From the NCBI RefSeq assembly GCF_030272615.1, contig NC_081406.1, positions 192,597,891 to 192,661,890 of the forward strand: DNA of 64,000 nt, given 5' to 3'. Each line of letters starts with the position of its first letter. Position 1 is the first letter of the stretch. Both the position numbers and the translations under genes were made by a program. The notes under the pieces were generated by a model. The model was not told the origin of the DNA, ran no database searches, and worked only from the letters and a program-made list of their open reading frames with translations. Of the stretch, positions 32,469-44,291 are shown piece by piece. The DNA comes from Cryptomeria japonica. Its lineage: Eukaryota > Streptophyta > Pinopsida > Cupressales > Cupressaceae.

Positions 32469-33735
32469 CTAATTCTCATATTTACATGCTTCAATAATTG
32501 ATTCCGATTCAATTTGAGAGATTAAACATACCTCTCTAGTAGCTAACCTTCTTCTTGTCATCACACCTTTTTTCTTATCTCCAATGATTTGATCTTCAGA
32601 ATGATTCAACTTTATATACCTGGGACTCTTTGGATTATCTTGACTTTCTGACTGTTTATGCTCTTCAACAATTACTGTGGAATTTTCTGATGTTACTAGA
32701 GCAACTGGATCAATGCTCTGATCTGATTCTTGCATTACTGGTTCTGATCTGACAATATCATCTTCCGGTCCATAGTCATATGATCTGATCTGATTGTTGC
32801 TTTTCTCATCCACTCTGACATTTGTCCTTTACACTATCCTTTTCAATCTTTTCTTAAAGCATCTATATGCTTTTCTCTTAGTAGAATAACCTAAGAATAT
32901 TCTCTCATCACATCTAGGATCAAATTTCCCTATTCCATCATCTCTTCTGATATAGAATTTACTTCCAAAAATTCTGAAATACCTGACAATAGGAGTATGA
33001 TCGAACCATAATTCATAAGGAGTCTTACCGGTATCACCTTTTATTTGTATTCTATTTAAAGTGTAGACTGTAGTATTGACAGCTTCCCTCCAATAACTAT
33101 CAAGCAATTTGGCTTCCATCATCATTGTCCTTGCAACATCTAAGATAGTTTTGTGCTTTCTTTCCACTACTCCATTCTGTTGTGGAGTTCTTGGTGGAGT
33201 TAATTATCTTCTGATTCTATATTTCTCACAAAAATTGTTTAATTCATTGGATGTAAATTCAACACCTTGATCTGATCTTAAGCATTTTATCTTGAATCCC
33301 ATTTCTGTCTCAACCATAGCTTTGAATATTTTGAATTTGTCAAGGGCTTTTAGTTTTTTTTCTTTCAAAAATGCAACCCACACCATTCTAGAGTAATCAT
33401 CAATAAGCAACACAAAGTATCTATCTCCTTGAAAGATTTTAGTCCTTGCTGGACCACATAGATCAATATGAATAAGATCAAGAATTATATTAGATCTGTC
33501 ATGTATGCTTTTGAAAGAAGTTCTGACTTGCTTATCCATTTGACATTCTCTACCTACCGGATTATGAGGCTTGATGATCTTGGGTAGATCTCTGACAACC
33601 TTGGTTGAACTGTTCTTTACTATGCAATCAAAATTTACATAGCACATCCTTTTATGCCATAGCCAACTCATAAATTTGTGCAATCAAGAAAGTCTTATCA
33701 CCAGAGTTCAAATGAAAGATACTTCTTTTAGACAA
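32469..33735 (-). pseudogene. pol: Copia integrase, truncated element
   Basis: From right to left on the plus strand: a pre-integrase remnant (SWLWHKRMCYVNFDCI), then the core with D in LDLIHIDLCGPARTK, D in KCLRSDQGVEFTSN, and E in the next open block (MERKHKTILDVART). KTPYELWFDHTPIVRYFRIF and RIFLGYSTKRKAYRCF mark the C-terminus, and a charged linker (32469-32813) leads toward RT. Stops at about 33201 and 32826 separate the blocks. The element is cut off near 33735; protease, gag and 5' LTR are missing. Confidence 0.87.
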
Positions 33736-33769
33736 CGGAATGGTTTTTGGAGTTCACAGAGGCTGTACA

Positions 33770-34035
33770 ACCATCGCACGCCATCGTATGCCCTAGGAAC
33801 GAGGCTGAGAGGCGGTGAGACCAACAAGGTCTCTGCAACCATCGTAGGCCATAGAGTCTTACCCGTTCATGGAGGCTCTGCGACCAACACTTTGTATGCC
33901 CTAGGTGCGAGGCCAGAAGGTGGTGAGACTAGCAGGGTCTCTGCAATCATCGGGTTGAAACGCTTGCATTCTACAACCACCGCATGCCATAGGCGCAAGG
34001 TTTGGAGGTGGTGAGACCAGTAGGGTCAGCGATGG
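33770..34035. repeat. Degenerate minisatellite, about 100-bp units, three copies
   Basis: The motif GGYGGTGAGACYARYARGGT recurs near 33811, 33916 and 34010, each preceded by ATGCC-TAGG-GCGAGG-like sequence and (for two) followed by CTCTGCAAYCATCG. The region is GC-richer than its surroundings and lies between the truncated copia and the LINE. It could be the 5' region of that LINE. Confidence 0.65.
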
Positions 34036-34331
34036 GAGCTACATGGTGGGAGGCAGCGGCTCACGAGCTGCAGGGTGGGTGGCGGTGGGAGCTGCAACTA
34101 TCAACCATCATTTTGCATGCAACCCTAGACACGAGGTAACAAGCCAAGCAATGGCCAAACGGTGGGTGGGCGGAAAGAGGGATTGAGTAACCCTGAGTGA
34201 TGAGGCGAGTCATGCAACCAGTGTTGCTAGGACTTGGACCCATGGGAGCTAGGTGGGCTTCATGGCAGCTAAATGATGTTATATCAAAGGATAGGCACTC
34301 TTTTGATGGATTCGAGTAGTTTACAGACAGG

Positions 34332-36430
34332 TTGGAGGGTAAGGGAAGAGAAAGAAGAGTTTCACGACATCGTTTTGGACACCGACTTGATCCAATTCCA
34401 CAAGCCCCTTTTGACATTTTTGAGGGAACACCATCGCTATCACTTCATTCTCTATCTCAGTCGCAGGATAATCCTGTTAATCTTCCAGCATATGTGACTT
34501 GGCCAGACAATACCTAGTTGATAAACCCCAAATTTCTTTTAACCCCAAACAATCTTCCAATAAACAACTTGCACCAAGGAGCACCCTTCAAACCAAAAGA
34601 GGCTACACAAAATTGGAGAAAGAAAATCCCTGGCACATCTCTTACTGATTCACTAGCACAAAAATCGGATGCAGAAGATAGTGGGCAACTCTCAAATGAT
34701 AAAACTAAAGACGGTAGCCAGGCTCCAGTCTCGCCAAAGGTCAAGAATGCTACTAATACTGGAGAATCAGGCAAATCAGAGGGTGTGTATAAGATTGTTT
34801 TGTTGGATCATCTCATTCAGCCTCAAATAGATCTGTTACTTGCCACAACCCTCATTGGTAAACTACATTCTACTATTTCCTTTATCCAACTTTCATTTTG
34901 GGCTAAACAAAATTGGCTGGGCTTGAAGGATATTTTTTTGATGGATAAGCAATCTCTCTTTTTTATTGCCATTTTTGATTCCAAAGAACATAAAAATTGT
35001 GTGCATAGATATAAGGGGTGGTTTTGTAAGGGGGTTGGTATTATCACTTTGGCGTGGGTTCCAAATTTTAGTTTGGATTTAGTTCCCCCCCTTTTCATGG
35101 CTTTTTGGATTACTCTCCCGGGGCTCTTGCTTGAGTATTGAGATCCAGATATTGTGGAAATTTTGGCTAATCAAATGGGTATTTTTATCAAGCATGACCT
35201 TATCCCATATGAACTTGCCCATTTAACCGTTAGGGTATGCCTATTGTTAAACCTCACAAAGCCACTTCCCAAGTCTATTTTAATGACTTCCTCCATAGGG
35301 AAATGGAATCAAGTCATTTGCATACATGGTACTAGAGATGTTGACGACCGTATAGATAAATTGGGCTATTTTAATTCGCAGTGTCAAGGATCGGGTATTG
35401 ATGCAGTTAGGGTTTGCAAGGATTTTGTGACTGATTTTCATAAATGCTCCTTTTATCAGTTTGTTGCATCTCCTTCTTCTACACCAAGTGGGACAACAAG
35501 TGTAGCTGACTTATTAGAGAGTCCCACATCTCTGAATAATATTGTTAATAATGCAGGACCTTTCCAGGGTGTTAAGTTCCTCCTCTTCCTATGATTCCTT
35601 CTCAATTATTTTTAGGTTGTATGACAAACGTTTTACTTCCAAAAGAAAAAAGAACAAGGCCCTCCAATTGGAAGAATTCTCCTCAATATCAGGTTGTTAT
35701 CTCTGGTTCATGATCTCTGCAAAAAATTATGGATAGATAAGAGAAAATATCTTTTAAGATCCACTGCTCTCCAATCCTGGTTGATTGGTTGTATAAGAAA
35801 ATATTTGCTTCCTCTCTCTTTAGGCAGTTCACTTCTTCCTTTCTGAGTATAACTTCTATGGGGCCCTCAGATTCTCAATACCTGGAAATCTCTATTTCAT
35901 AGAATGCAAAGGATAATTTGATTCATAGTTTGATGTTTAATTGCCAACCTTTCCATGTGGTTGATCGCAATCTTCCCACTACTGGAACCTCATCAAATGC
36001 TCCAAATATTGAATTAATGACACATGATATCCTTATCTCTGTTTCATCGAACTTGAATGATGAAAATACTCTCGAGGAATTCCTAGAAATTCAGGATGTC
36101 CCTTCTATTGATGCTATGCCTCTCGCTCTTAATACTTCACCGCCCATTTTGGAGCTTAGTCATGCTGATCACCTTGTGGCTGAAGATAACTCATATCAAC
36201 CTTTTCAACCTCCCACACAGATTGAATTTGATTTTTCTCAACATCTCTGTCTTGCTGAATTAGTCTCTTCATCTCCCGTGTCAACTAAAACACCTAAAAA
36301 AAGAGGTCGGAAGCCCAAGAATCTTAAAATCCAAGAAGAGATCACAACTGGTATCCAGTCTACAATTGTAGACAATTTTTCACCCCAATCAATATTGAGA
36401 AGAACATGTTGTTCTTCTCAGCTGCAATGA
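34332..36430 (+). pseudogene. LINE ORF1 (DUF4283 type), decayed
   Basis: The frame from ATG 34332 runs to 35594, interrupted by a TAG at about 34515 (after WPDNT) and a TGA at about 35142 (after GLLLEY). The middle part looks like DUF4283: DHLIQPQIDLLLATTLIGKL, then KQSLFFIAIFDSKEHKN, then YELAHLTVRVCLLLNLTKPL. The zinc knuckle that usually follows is degenerate (DDRIDKLGYFNSQC, with Cys and His positions changed). A frameshift after 35594 leads to a second open part (35918-36430) that contains an AT-hook-like KKRGRKPKNLK. It ends in a TGA that overlaps the ORF2 start as ATGA at 36427-36430. Without breaks it would be about 690 codons, long for a plant LINE ORF1. Confidence 0.8.
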
Positions 36431-37822
36431 GGATCATATCTTGGAATGTCAGAGGTTTGAATGCCTTTGACAAGAGGGGACAAATTAAGCAGCAACTAGA
36501 TTCTTCCCTAGCAGACAACATTTTATTGCAAGAAACAAAGCTTTCTGATGAAGCCTCTCAAAAGATTTTTAAAAAATGGACTTTATGGGACTTCATACAT
36601 GTTCCTGCAGTAGGGGCTTCAGGTGGTATTTTGACATTGTGGAATCCCAGGACAATCAAAGCAAAAACCTTGAACCAAGGGACAAATTGGCATTTTATTC
36701 TTATTGAAAATTTTGATTTATAAATTTCTTCTTTTTAATATTTATGGTCCAACAACCCCTCATGAGAAACATGCTCTTTGGAATACCTTATCTTATCCAA
36801 TCCACTAGCAGGGAGCTCAAAAAATCATCTTAGGAGGTGATTTTAAAGCCATTTTGTCTCAAGATGAGAAACAGGGAGACAACCCTACTGCTTCTAAGGT
36901 GATTGATGACTTTAGATCTTTTGTGTTTGATAACGTCCTTTCTGACATTTCACCTTCTAATGGTCAATTTACATGGACAAACCAGAGAACTTCCCTTCAA
37001 ATAGCAAGCAGATTGGATAGGTTTTTCACTTCATATGAATGGATCCTTTAGAAATATACTTTCAGCTCTAATATTCTATCGTTCTCTGGATCTAACCATT
37101 TTCCTATCTCATTATGCTTGGATAAACATGAGGCTTCTCATCATAGACCTTTAAATTTGAAAGAATGTGGTTTCGGCACCCACACTTTCATGCTCTGCTT
37201 TGTCAATGGTGGGTAAGTACCCCCTTCTGTAGGGGGAACAAAATGTTTCAACTTTATATGAAAATGCAGTTTGTAAAAGCAAATATCAAAGTCGGGAATA
37301 GGGAAGTATTCAAAAACATCTTTGCAGAGAAATCAAACGTTAGATCATCTCCTCCTCCAATGTGATTTTTCTCATTATTTTTGGATGTTTGTACTTTCTA
37401 AACTTTCCTTTAGCATCCCTCTTCCAAATAATGTATGGGATTTGTTCCACTCCTATCCAGTCTTATATTCATCCTCTCTTTTTGCATGCATTTGGAAAGT
37501 GATCCCATCCACAGTAGTATGGTCACTTTGGTGGGAAAGAAATAAGCGTATTTTTAGAAAACAAACATCTCCTCTTTCTGATGTTTTCAATTACATTGAA
37601 AAATCAGTATCAGAACTGGTTAATGCTCATGTTTCAAATCAGTTTAATCCAAGCAGAGAATTTACTTCCTGGGATGGTCAAGTTATTAATTGCTGGAAGG
37701 GCATCTCTATTCCCGTATCACCTTGCTTTCTGAGAGTGAGGATTAGTAAATTTGATAGAAATAAAGTGAAATGGTGTCCTTCGAATTCAACACATTTAAA
37801 ATTGAATTTTGATGGCTCCTCT
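36427..37822 (+). pseudogene. LINE ORF2: endonuclease and C-terminus, RT deleted
   Basis: It starts MRIISWNVRGLNAFDKRGQI, the conserved opening of the plant LINE apurinic endonuclease. ILLQETKLSD carries the catalytic Glu. After a frameshift come GGDFKAILSQDEKQGDN and ASRLDRFFTS. The final S-D-H box reads GSNHFPI, with Asn for Asp. After the post-endonuclease segment (NREVFKNIFAEKSN) the sequence jumps near 37340 to the C-terminal zinc region (TLDHLLLQCDFSHYFW) and the first RNase H strand (LKLNFDGSS). The whole reverse transcriptase, about 2 kb in relatives, is missing. The frame is cut at 37822 by the duplicated segment; no remainder was found on its other side. Confidence 0.85.
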
Positions 37823-38021
37823 ATTAAACAACTACTGCTTAATCGGTGATAACCGTTTTCTAACAACAATGAACAATGTTTTTTATCTTACATTTTCTAT
37901 CATAATGAACATTGTAAATAAAAAACAAGACGAAAATGTTCATTACCCCTTTTCACTGTCCCCATAATGAACATTGCAAAGAACATCAAGTAAATTTTGA
38001 AGTGTCTAAAAATGATTACAA

Positions 38022-39975
38022 GTAAGGGGTTTTGGTGAAAATATCAATAATTTGTGTTACGCTAGGACAATATACAAGTTCAACTTAGTCTTGTTGAACC
38101 AACTCACGAATGATGTCAATTTGTTTAGTCCTAGCATAAAACACAAGATTTTTACTTATCTCTAATTGTCATAAAACAACACCATGTGACTATCTTGAAG
38201 ATGTTGTAGATGTTGTAACATTCTTCTCAACCAAAAAGCTTGAGAAGAAACATAAGTAGTACTGTAGTAGCTTTTTATTCAACCTTTGTAGAAAAAAGAG
38301 ACATAATGGGCTGCTTTTCAAATGTCCAAGAAATGACTACAAAACCAAGACTAAATGTATAACCAAAAGTAGACTTTCGATAATCTATTGAGCCTTCCCA
38401 ATTAGAATCAATATGTCCAACCAACTTACTCTCTTTGGAATGCTAAAAATAAAGACCATAATGCATTGTTCCCCTAAGATACTTGAGAATACTTTTAGCA
38501 ATACCCTAATGTGTCCATTAAGCTAGAGACTGAGGTTACTATATATCATAATATCTGATCTAGTAGTGGTCAAATAAAGAAAACATCCATCTAATTGTTT
38601 ATAGAGAGTGGGACTTACAATGATAATAATTAGAATTAGACAACTAAACACCAACCTCCATAGGTGTGGCCACAAGATTGCAATCCTACATATGAAACCT
38701 TTGAAGAAGATCTAAAACATACTTATGTTCATACAAAAATATGCCATCTGCATGCTACCAAACTTCAAAACCAAGAAAATAATGCATCTATCATATATCT
38801 GTCATTTTAAATTTTGAAACCATTGTTGCTCTATCAATTTAAGAAATAAAGAGGAATTATTCTCATTGTATATAAGATCATCCACATATAGAACAATTAT
38901 TAGAATATCTTCATCCAAATTTCTTATATATAGATTATATAGATTAAAATTAGACTGACTTTTTACAAAACCTTTTTGTTGAAAATTAGTGTCAATTTTG
39001 GAGTACCATGCTTGGGTTGCTTATTTAAGGACATACAAAGTCTTCTTCAACTTGTAAACAAAACATTCTTTGGAAGGAAATTCAAAACCTCGAGGTTGAA
39101 AAATATACAATTTGTCATCAATATAACCATTCAAAAAGTCATTTTTAATGTCCATATGGTAAACATTCCATCCATTTTGAGTAGCTAAAGACAAGACTAA
39201 TGTAATAGTATTCATCTTGGCTACAAGAGATATTTTTTGGGTATAGTCAATACCTTCTTGTTGAGTGTATCTTTCTGCAACTAGTCTAGCCTTATATTTA
39301 TTAAGAGTCCCATTAGATTTATATTTAGTTTTAGAAATCCACTTTGTGCCAACAAAATCCTTACTAGGGGCATCCTGATCAACTCCGAAGTGCCATTTTT
39401 CTTAATGGATGTCATTTCACTCTTCATGGCTACAAGTAGCTCTTCCATGACACCCCCTTTTGCAAAATCTTCTAGCTCCCATTTTACATAACATGAGTCA
39501 TAAGAGCTTAGTTAACATGTCTACAAGACCTTGTAGTCATTTTATCATGATTAGTATCTAACACGAGTGATGGGAAATGATTTAAATTCTTATTTCTTCT
39601 TTTGTATTTTTTATACTCTCTAGTCTCCACATTTGAGGATGAAGTTTATCCATAATCAATGATTTCCAATTCATTAAACACAAGTAAATGGACTGTTTAT
39701 AGGATGGTTATTTTCCACCAATACAACAATACTATAATGTTTTTCATCCAATTTACTAAATAGATTTTCATTAGAATCCATAATTGAGGAACAACAAAAA
39801 TATATATACCACAAAGTCTCTTCATTACAAATTTATTCAAACAAGTAAGAAATTGATTTTGAGTATCTTCTACAGTACTATGAATAGATTACTTATGCCA
39901 AAATTAAAAATCACAATGACCAAATTTATTACAATAAAACATTGGACATGTCTTTTGTATTTACTAACAAATTAA
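38022..39975 (-). pseudogene. pol: Copia pol fragment with internal deletion (copy 2)
   Basis: Counterpart of 21766-23740. The open RT piece is shorter (39021-39215), with NTITLVLSLATQNGWNVYHM and DIKNDFLNGYIDDKLYIF. The zinc-knuckle remnant, linker, YVDD region and RNase H tail are in the same positions as in copy 1. It shares copy 1's integrase deletion, so the deletion preceded the duplication. Confidence 0.75.
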
Positions 39976-41677
39976 TATACTAGGGCCCTTTCATGTTGCT
40001 CTTGATCATTGTATACTTTGCAACGGTTGACCTAGAAGAACTTGTCTCTTTGTGTTGAAATGACAAGTCTCTTTAAGAAATTTTAAATATCACTAGTCCC
40101 TTGAACTTTAAGAAGAGAAAAGTAGGCAATTATTTATTAGGTGAAGGATAGAGAAGAACATCATTATGTGTATTGATGCATCTACAATTAGAAGAATAGT
40201 CTTTGTCTACAATTTTATCTTATACTTGCAAACCTATCCCAAGCGTAGATCCAATGCAAACTCCAACAGTTTTCATTGAAAAAAATACTTGGCTTTCTAA
40301 GCATATATCAATCAAATATACGAATATTCTCCGAAGATAACATTCTTCTATCATAAAACTAAATACACTATTTTTTATTCAATTCCTTGCATCCATTTTG
40401 AAGTATGAGGCCAGGGCAGCATTAAATAAGAGGGACCCAAAAGCCTCCCAAGTCAAATCCAATTTCATGTTAGAGCTTCCAGAGATCACGAGAATTGAGT
40501 TCAAGTCCGAATTGAATGGACTGACCTCCAAACTTATAATTATCATACAGTCGGGGCTTTTAAACCCATAGACTAAGACTTATTAAGTCTGAGGTATTGG
40601 TCGACTTGGAATTGTCATCAATCCAAACTAATGACTTTCATTTGATTCGAAAGTCCTTGTTTGAAAATGTTAAACCTTGAGTAGCGTAAAACTCCAATAG
40701 GCCCGTAATTTTACGCTCGTGTTTGAATATGTCAAAGAATTCACGTCCAACCAATTCTCTGACTAAGTTATAAAGTGTAAAATCTGGGACCCTATCAAAA
40801 GATGTTTAATTTCCAAGTCGATTTGAAATATAATTATATTTAGTTAATTAGTCAATAGGTTATGTTGTGTGGGGTTTTTTCACGTTGGAAATTTATCTTC
40901 TATTTCATAAAGTGGATTGGAAATCTATCTTGTTATACAGTCTTTTGTGGGACATGCCATCGGTCAAATGTTCACACCATCAAATCTTATCTTCCAAAAT
41001 CAAATCATATTTTCATATGTAATTAGAATTTTCTAGTTCATGACATCCATGTGCACAAACATATTCTATTTATACTTTATGATTGAAATGGACGGTTCAC
41101 CATTTTACCTTTTTTAATCTGCGTTTACATTTTTTTCAATGATTTTTGTCTTATATTTTTTATCCTCTAGGAAATTTAGTAATAAATTGTCAATGTTTTA
41201 GTGGAAATTTAGTAATATATTTTTGAAGTTACACTTAATGAGGTTTTGTCTTATACACAGTGCTCTATGAGTCATAGATTTTGATTTAAGAGAAAAATAA
41301 TCTCAATGGTAGAGAAACGTGCTAGCGCTCTTGAGTTTTTATGTCATACAAGTATGGCTTGACAAAGAAATTGTCTACACTCCAGGTCATGAGCTTGGAA
41401 GACGAATTTCCTAGCAATGGTTGTTGAGACCATGTGAATGATTTTGGATGTACATAATGAATATCTCCATAATAACATATCTATGCTATACAGATATTTA
41501 TGTGAATAATCCCTCCAAATGGGATCTAATGATGTTGAATTGATAAAATACTTAAATATGACTAGAAACATGACATTTCATAAAATACTATATATGACAT
41601 CACATATAAGTCAAAATCATAATAACTTGTGTGGTTTTCCACAAAATGGAGCATTAATAAAAACATGTAGGTCTTAC

Positions 41678-41694
41678 AACATATCCACCATATG
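41678..41694. repeat. 17-bp target-site duplication, left (copy 2)
   Basis: AACATATCCACCATATG, as in copy 1; its partner is at 43407-43423. Confidence 0.9.
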
Positions 41695-43406
41695 GATATG
41701 AAATGGACGCTCCCGCTCTCTCCAACAATCGGTGTTCTACTTCTCCTAGCGACTAGCCTTGGCTCCTGTCGGTGCCTCCTGCCTCCCCTCCTGTTGATGC
41801 TCTTGCGGCTCTTTCGGCTCCTTCCCCTGCTTTGTTTGCCCCTGCACCTGGGCGATCTCTGCTTGCTGGGGCTCTAGTTGGGTCCTTGGACTTGTCGAGC
41901 CTTCCTCCTGTCGGTGCCTTTGACCTTCATGGCTCTGTTCTCCCTCCTCATGTGCAATGTTTGGTTGCAGATGGAGGTTCTCTTCCGTCTTCACCCACGC
42001 CCTCTGTGCGGGGGTTTCATGCTGGGTCCCCCATGACTGGTGTCTCTGACCCAGTTTTGGATTTGGATGCCCTTGCTGCTATTGCTAGTGATGTGCGGGG
42101 TGAAGATGCTCTACCCAGACCCTTTGCTAGAAGGTGTAGCTTTGCCTGTGTGGCTAAATCTGCTGCCTAACCTTCTAAGGGGGTTTGTCCTCTTCCTTGT
42201 ACCAAGACCTCTCCTGTTGTGTTCTGTGGCCGTGAGGTTATGGAGAATGTTGACTTCTATCAATGCAGCGCTTTGGTCTGCAAATTTACTAGGTTTTGGC
42301 CTTCCCTCCCGAACCTTCATCGCTGGGTGAGTGATTCTTGGAAGCCCCTTGTTTCTTATGGCATTAAGCTTCTCCCTTGTGCTAAGGGGTTTTTTGTTGC
42401 CTCCTTTACCTCTACTCATGATCGTGATTTGATTTTGGGTAAGCTATGGACTTGGGGGGAGCACTCCCTCTCTATTAAGCCCTGGACTCCTTCCTTCAAC
42501 CCCCTTATGGAATCTCTCTCTGTTTGTCTGGTTTGGGTCCGCCTCCCCAATCTCCCTTCCATTTTTGGGAACCTTCTTGTTTTGAGGCCATTGGTAACTC
42601 CATTGGCAGCTTCTTGAAGGTTGATGATGCCACATTCTCCATGGGTCATTCTACCTTTTCTCGCCTATTAATTGATGTTGACAGATCTCTGGCCCTCCCT
42701 AGGGATGTGGTTCTTATGGTTGGGGATAGGCCTTGGACTCAACCGCTGGATTATGAGGGCCTCCCTTTTCGCTGTCGAAGGTGCTTCTCAACAGGTCACC
42801 TTGCTTCTGACTGTTCTCTCTCTCGTCACAAATGTGTTGCTACTTGGTGGAAGGATTCTATGGAAGACACTTGACGATTAATGCTTCAGATTCTGTTTCA
42901 GTTGATTCATCTCAAGATGAGGTGCCCCTTACTGCTAATGAAGCCCTGGTTGATGTTACTGTTGTTGTGGACCCTTCCACCCGCTTGATTCCTACATTCG
43001 TTGCTCCTACTCCTCACCTTCACTCTACTCCTGGCGATTCTTCTCTTGTTGTTGCTCCGCTGCAATAGCTTGTTGCCGCTCTGCAACAACAGTTTGGCAG
43101 TGACTTTGCAGGGTCTTCTCCACTTGATTCTTCTTTGAAAGTTCCTAATGATAGTGTTGCCTAGACGGTTGTTTTTCGTAGGTGGAAAGGAAAATCTAAC
43201 CCCCTTTCCCAAGCCCCCCTTTGTCAAGTTTTGGGTCTTTCTCCCCCCTCTCGATTTGGGTTGGGTTGTTGATGGTTTGACAGGTTGGTTTGGCCCATCT
43301 GACTTTATTCTTTTGGGGTTTGCACCACTGCTTGGTCTTTTAATTTTGTTAGCCTTTGACTTTGTAAAGGGTCAGCACCCTAGTTAACACTGCTTTTTTA
43401 ATCAAA
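41695..43406 (+). mobile_element. ORF1-only LINE-type retroposon (copy 2)
   Basis: The same insertion as 25304-28213, with the same flanking duplication, so it was present before the segment duplicated. Length 1712 bp. It shows the uninterrupted target of the copy-1 solo LTR (near 43280). Confidence 0.85.
41703..43254 (+). pseudogene. DUF4283 / zinc-knuckle ORF, broken copy
   Basis: Homologous to the 517-codon frame at 25312. Early stops appear within the first 25 codons and after VAKSAA (near 42168), and a frameshift lies near 42560, in the stretch where copy 1 has LPLHFRE. The knuckle is still readable (RCRRCFSTGHLASDC). Many differences from copy 1 are C to T or G to A, and divergence here looks higher than in the AT-rich parts of the duplication, as expected for methylated GC-rich DNA. 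Confidence 0.85.
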
Positions 43407-43423
43407 AACATATCCACCATATG
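43407..43423. repeat. 17-bp target-site duplication, right (copy 2)
   Basis: AACATATCCACCATATG, matching 41678-41694. Confidence 0.9.
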
Positions 43424-44291
43424 TTCATTTTTCTTTGTGGAATCATTTGAATACAAAGCTTGATAACTAACCCTCAGAACAACACAAGAAAGAGAAAAAC
43501 AAACTTTTTGTTTGACAATGCAATGCTTATCCTTTGTGATAGTTAATGAAATAATCACAAGCAATTCTCTAACGATTGACATACTTGCAAGGATATCTAT
43601 AAGTATTGTTTGGGTGTTGAGTATATGTATATGTAAGCACCACAACCCCTACTGACCAGTTGGTATACTCATTCAAGACCAAGATAATGTCTACACCAAT
43701 GTGCTTAACTTTTTAGTACATAGTTGTAGAACAAATTATGTAGAGGAGCATAAAGATATTATAAGGTTTTCCATTGGAAATCTACATGTAGACTTATAGC
43801 CCCTTCCAAATGTAGATTCCTCAAATATAGGAGCACATATTTTTTTGCAAATAGATGTCTCTTCAATATCACTTTTTTTAAGTCTTCTAAAATGAAAATG
43901 TGCAATTATATGTATGGCTCATGTCTTATTATATAACATTTGAATATTATAAGAAATTATTCTTTCACTACAATTGTTATATAGGCACTACTGCAATCTT
44001 CTATATATATTTCACATGTATCAACCTTACACTTCTTTTGACATTATATCTTGTTATGATTGTTGGTATTTTCTATTGAATGCAAACTCTTAGTTAATTT
44101 AGGGATCTATAACCTTGATTTTATTCATTTACATAGTTCTCGTTTCATTTGTTTACTTGAAATTGAATATTGATTGCACATGGGTACAATTATTTGTTAG
44201 GATTGGTGACTTTATTACTACCTCATCAAATCCAAAGCCATTGTAATCCTCATTCTATCACCCCACTATATCCTTTTGACTTACAATCTTC

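Larger units (their letters stand above)
37823..44291. repeat. Segmental duplication, copy 2
   Basis: Direct copy of 21600-29096 without the solo LTR. Its left edge interrupts the RNase H of a LINE and its right edge abuts the unrelated reading frame at 44292; neither edge shows a target duplication. It retains about 155 bp (40468-40620) absent from copy 1. Confidence 0.95.
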
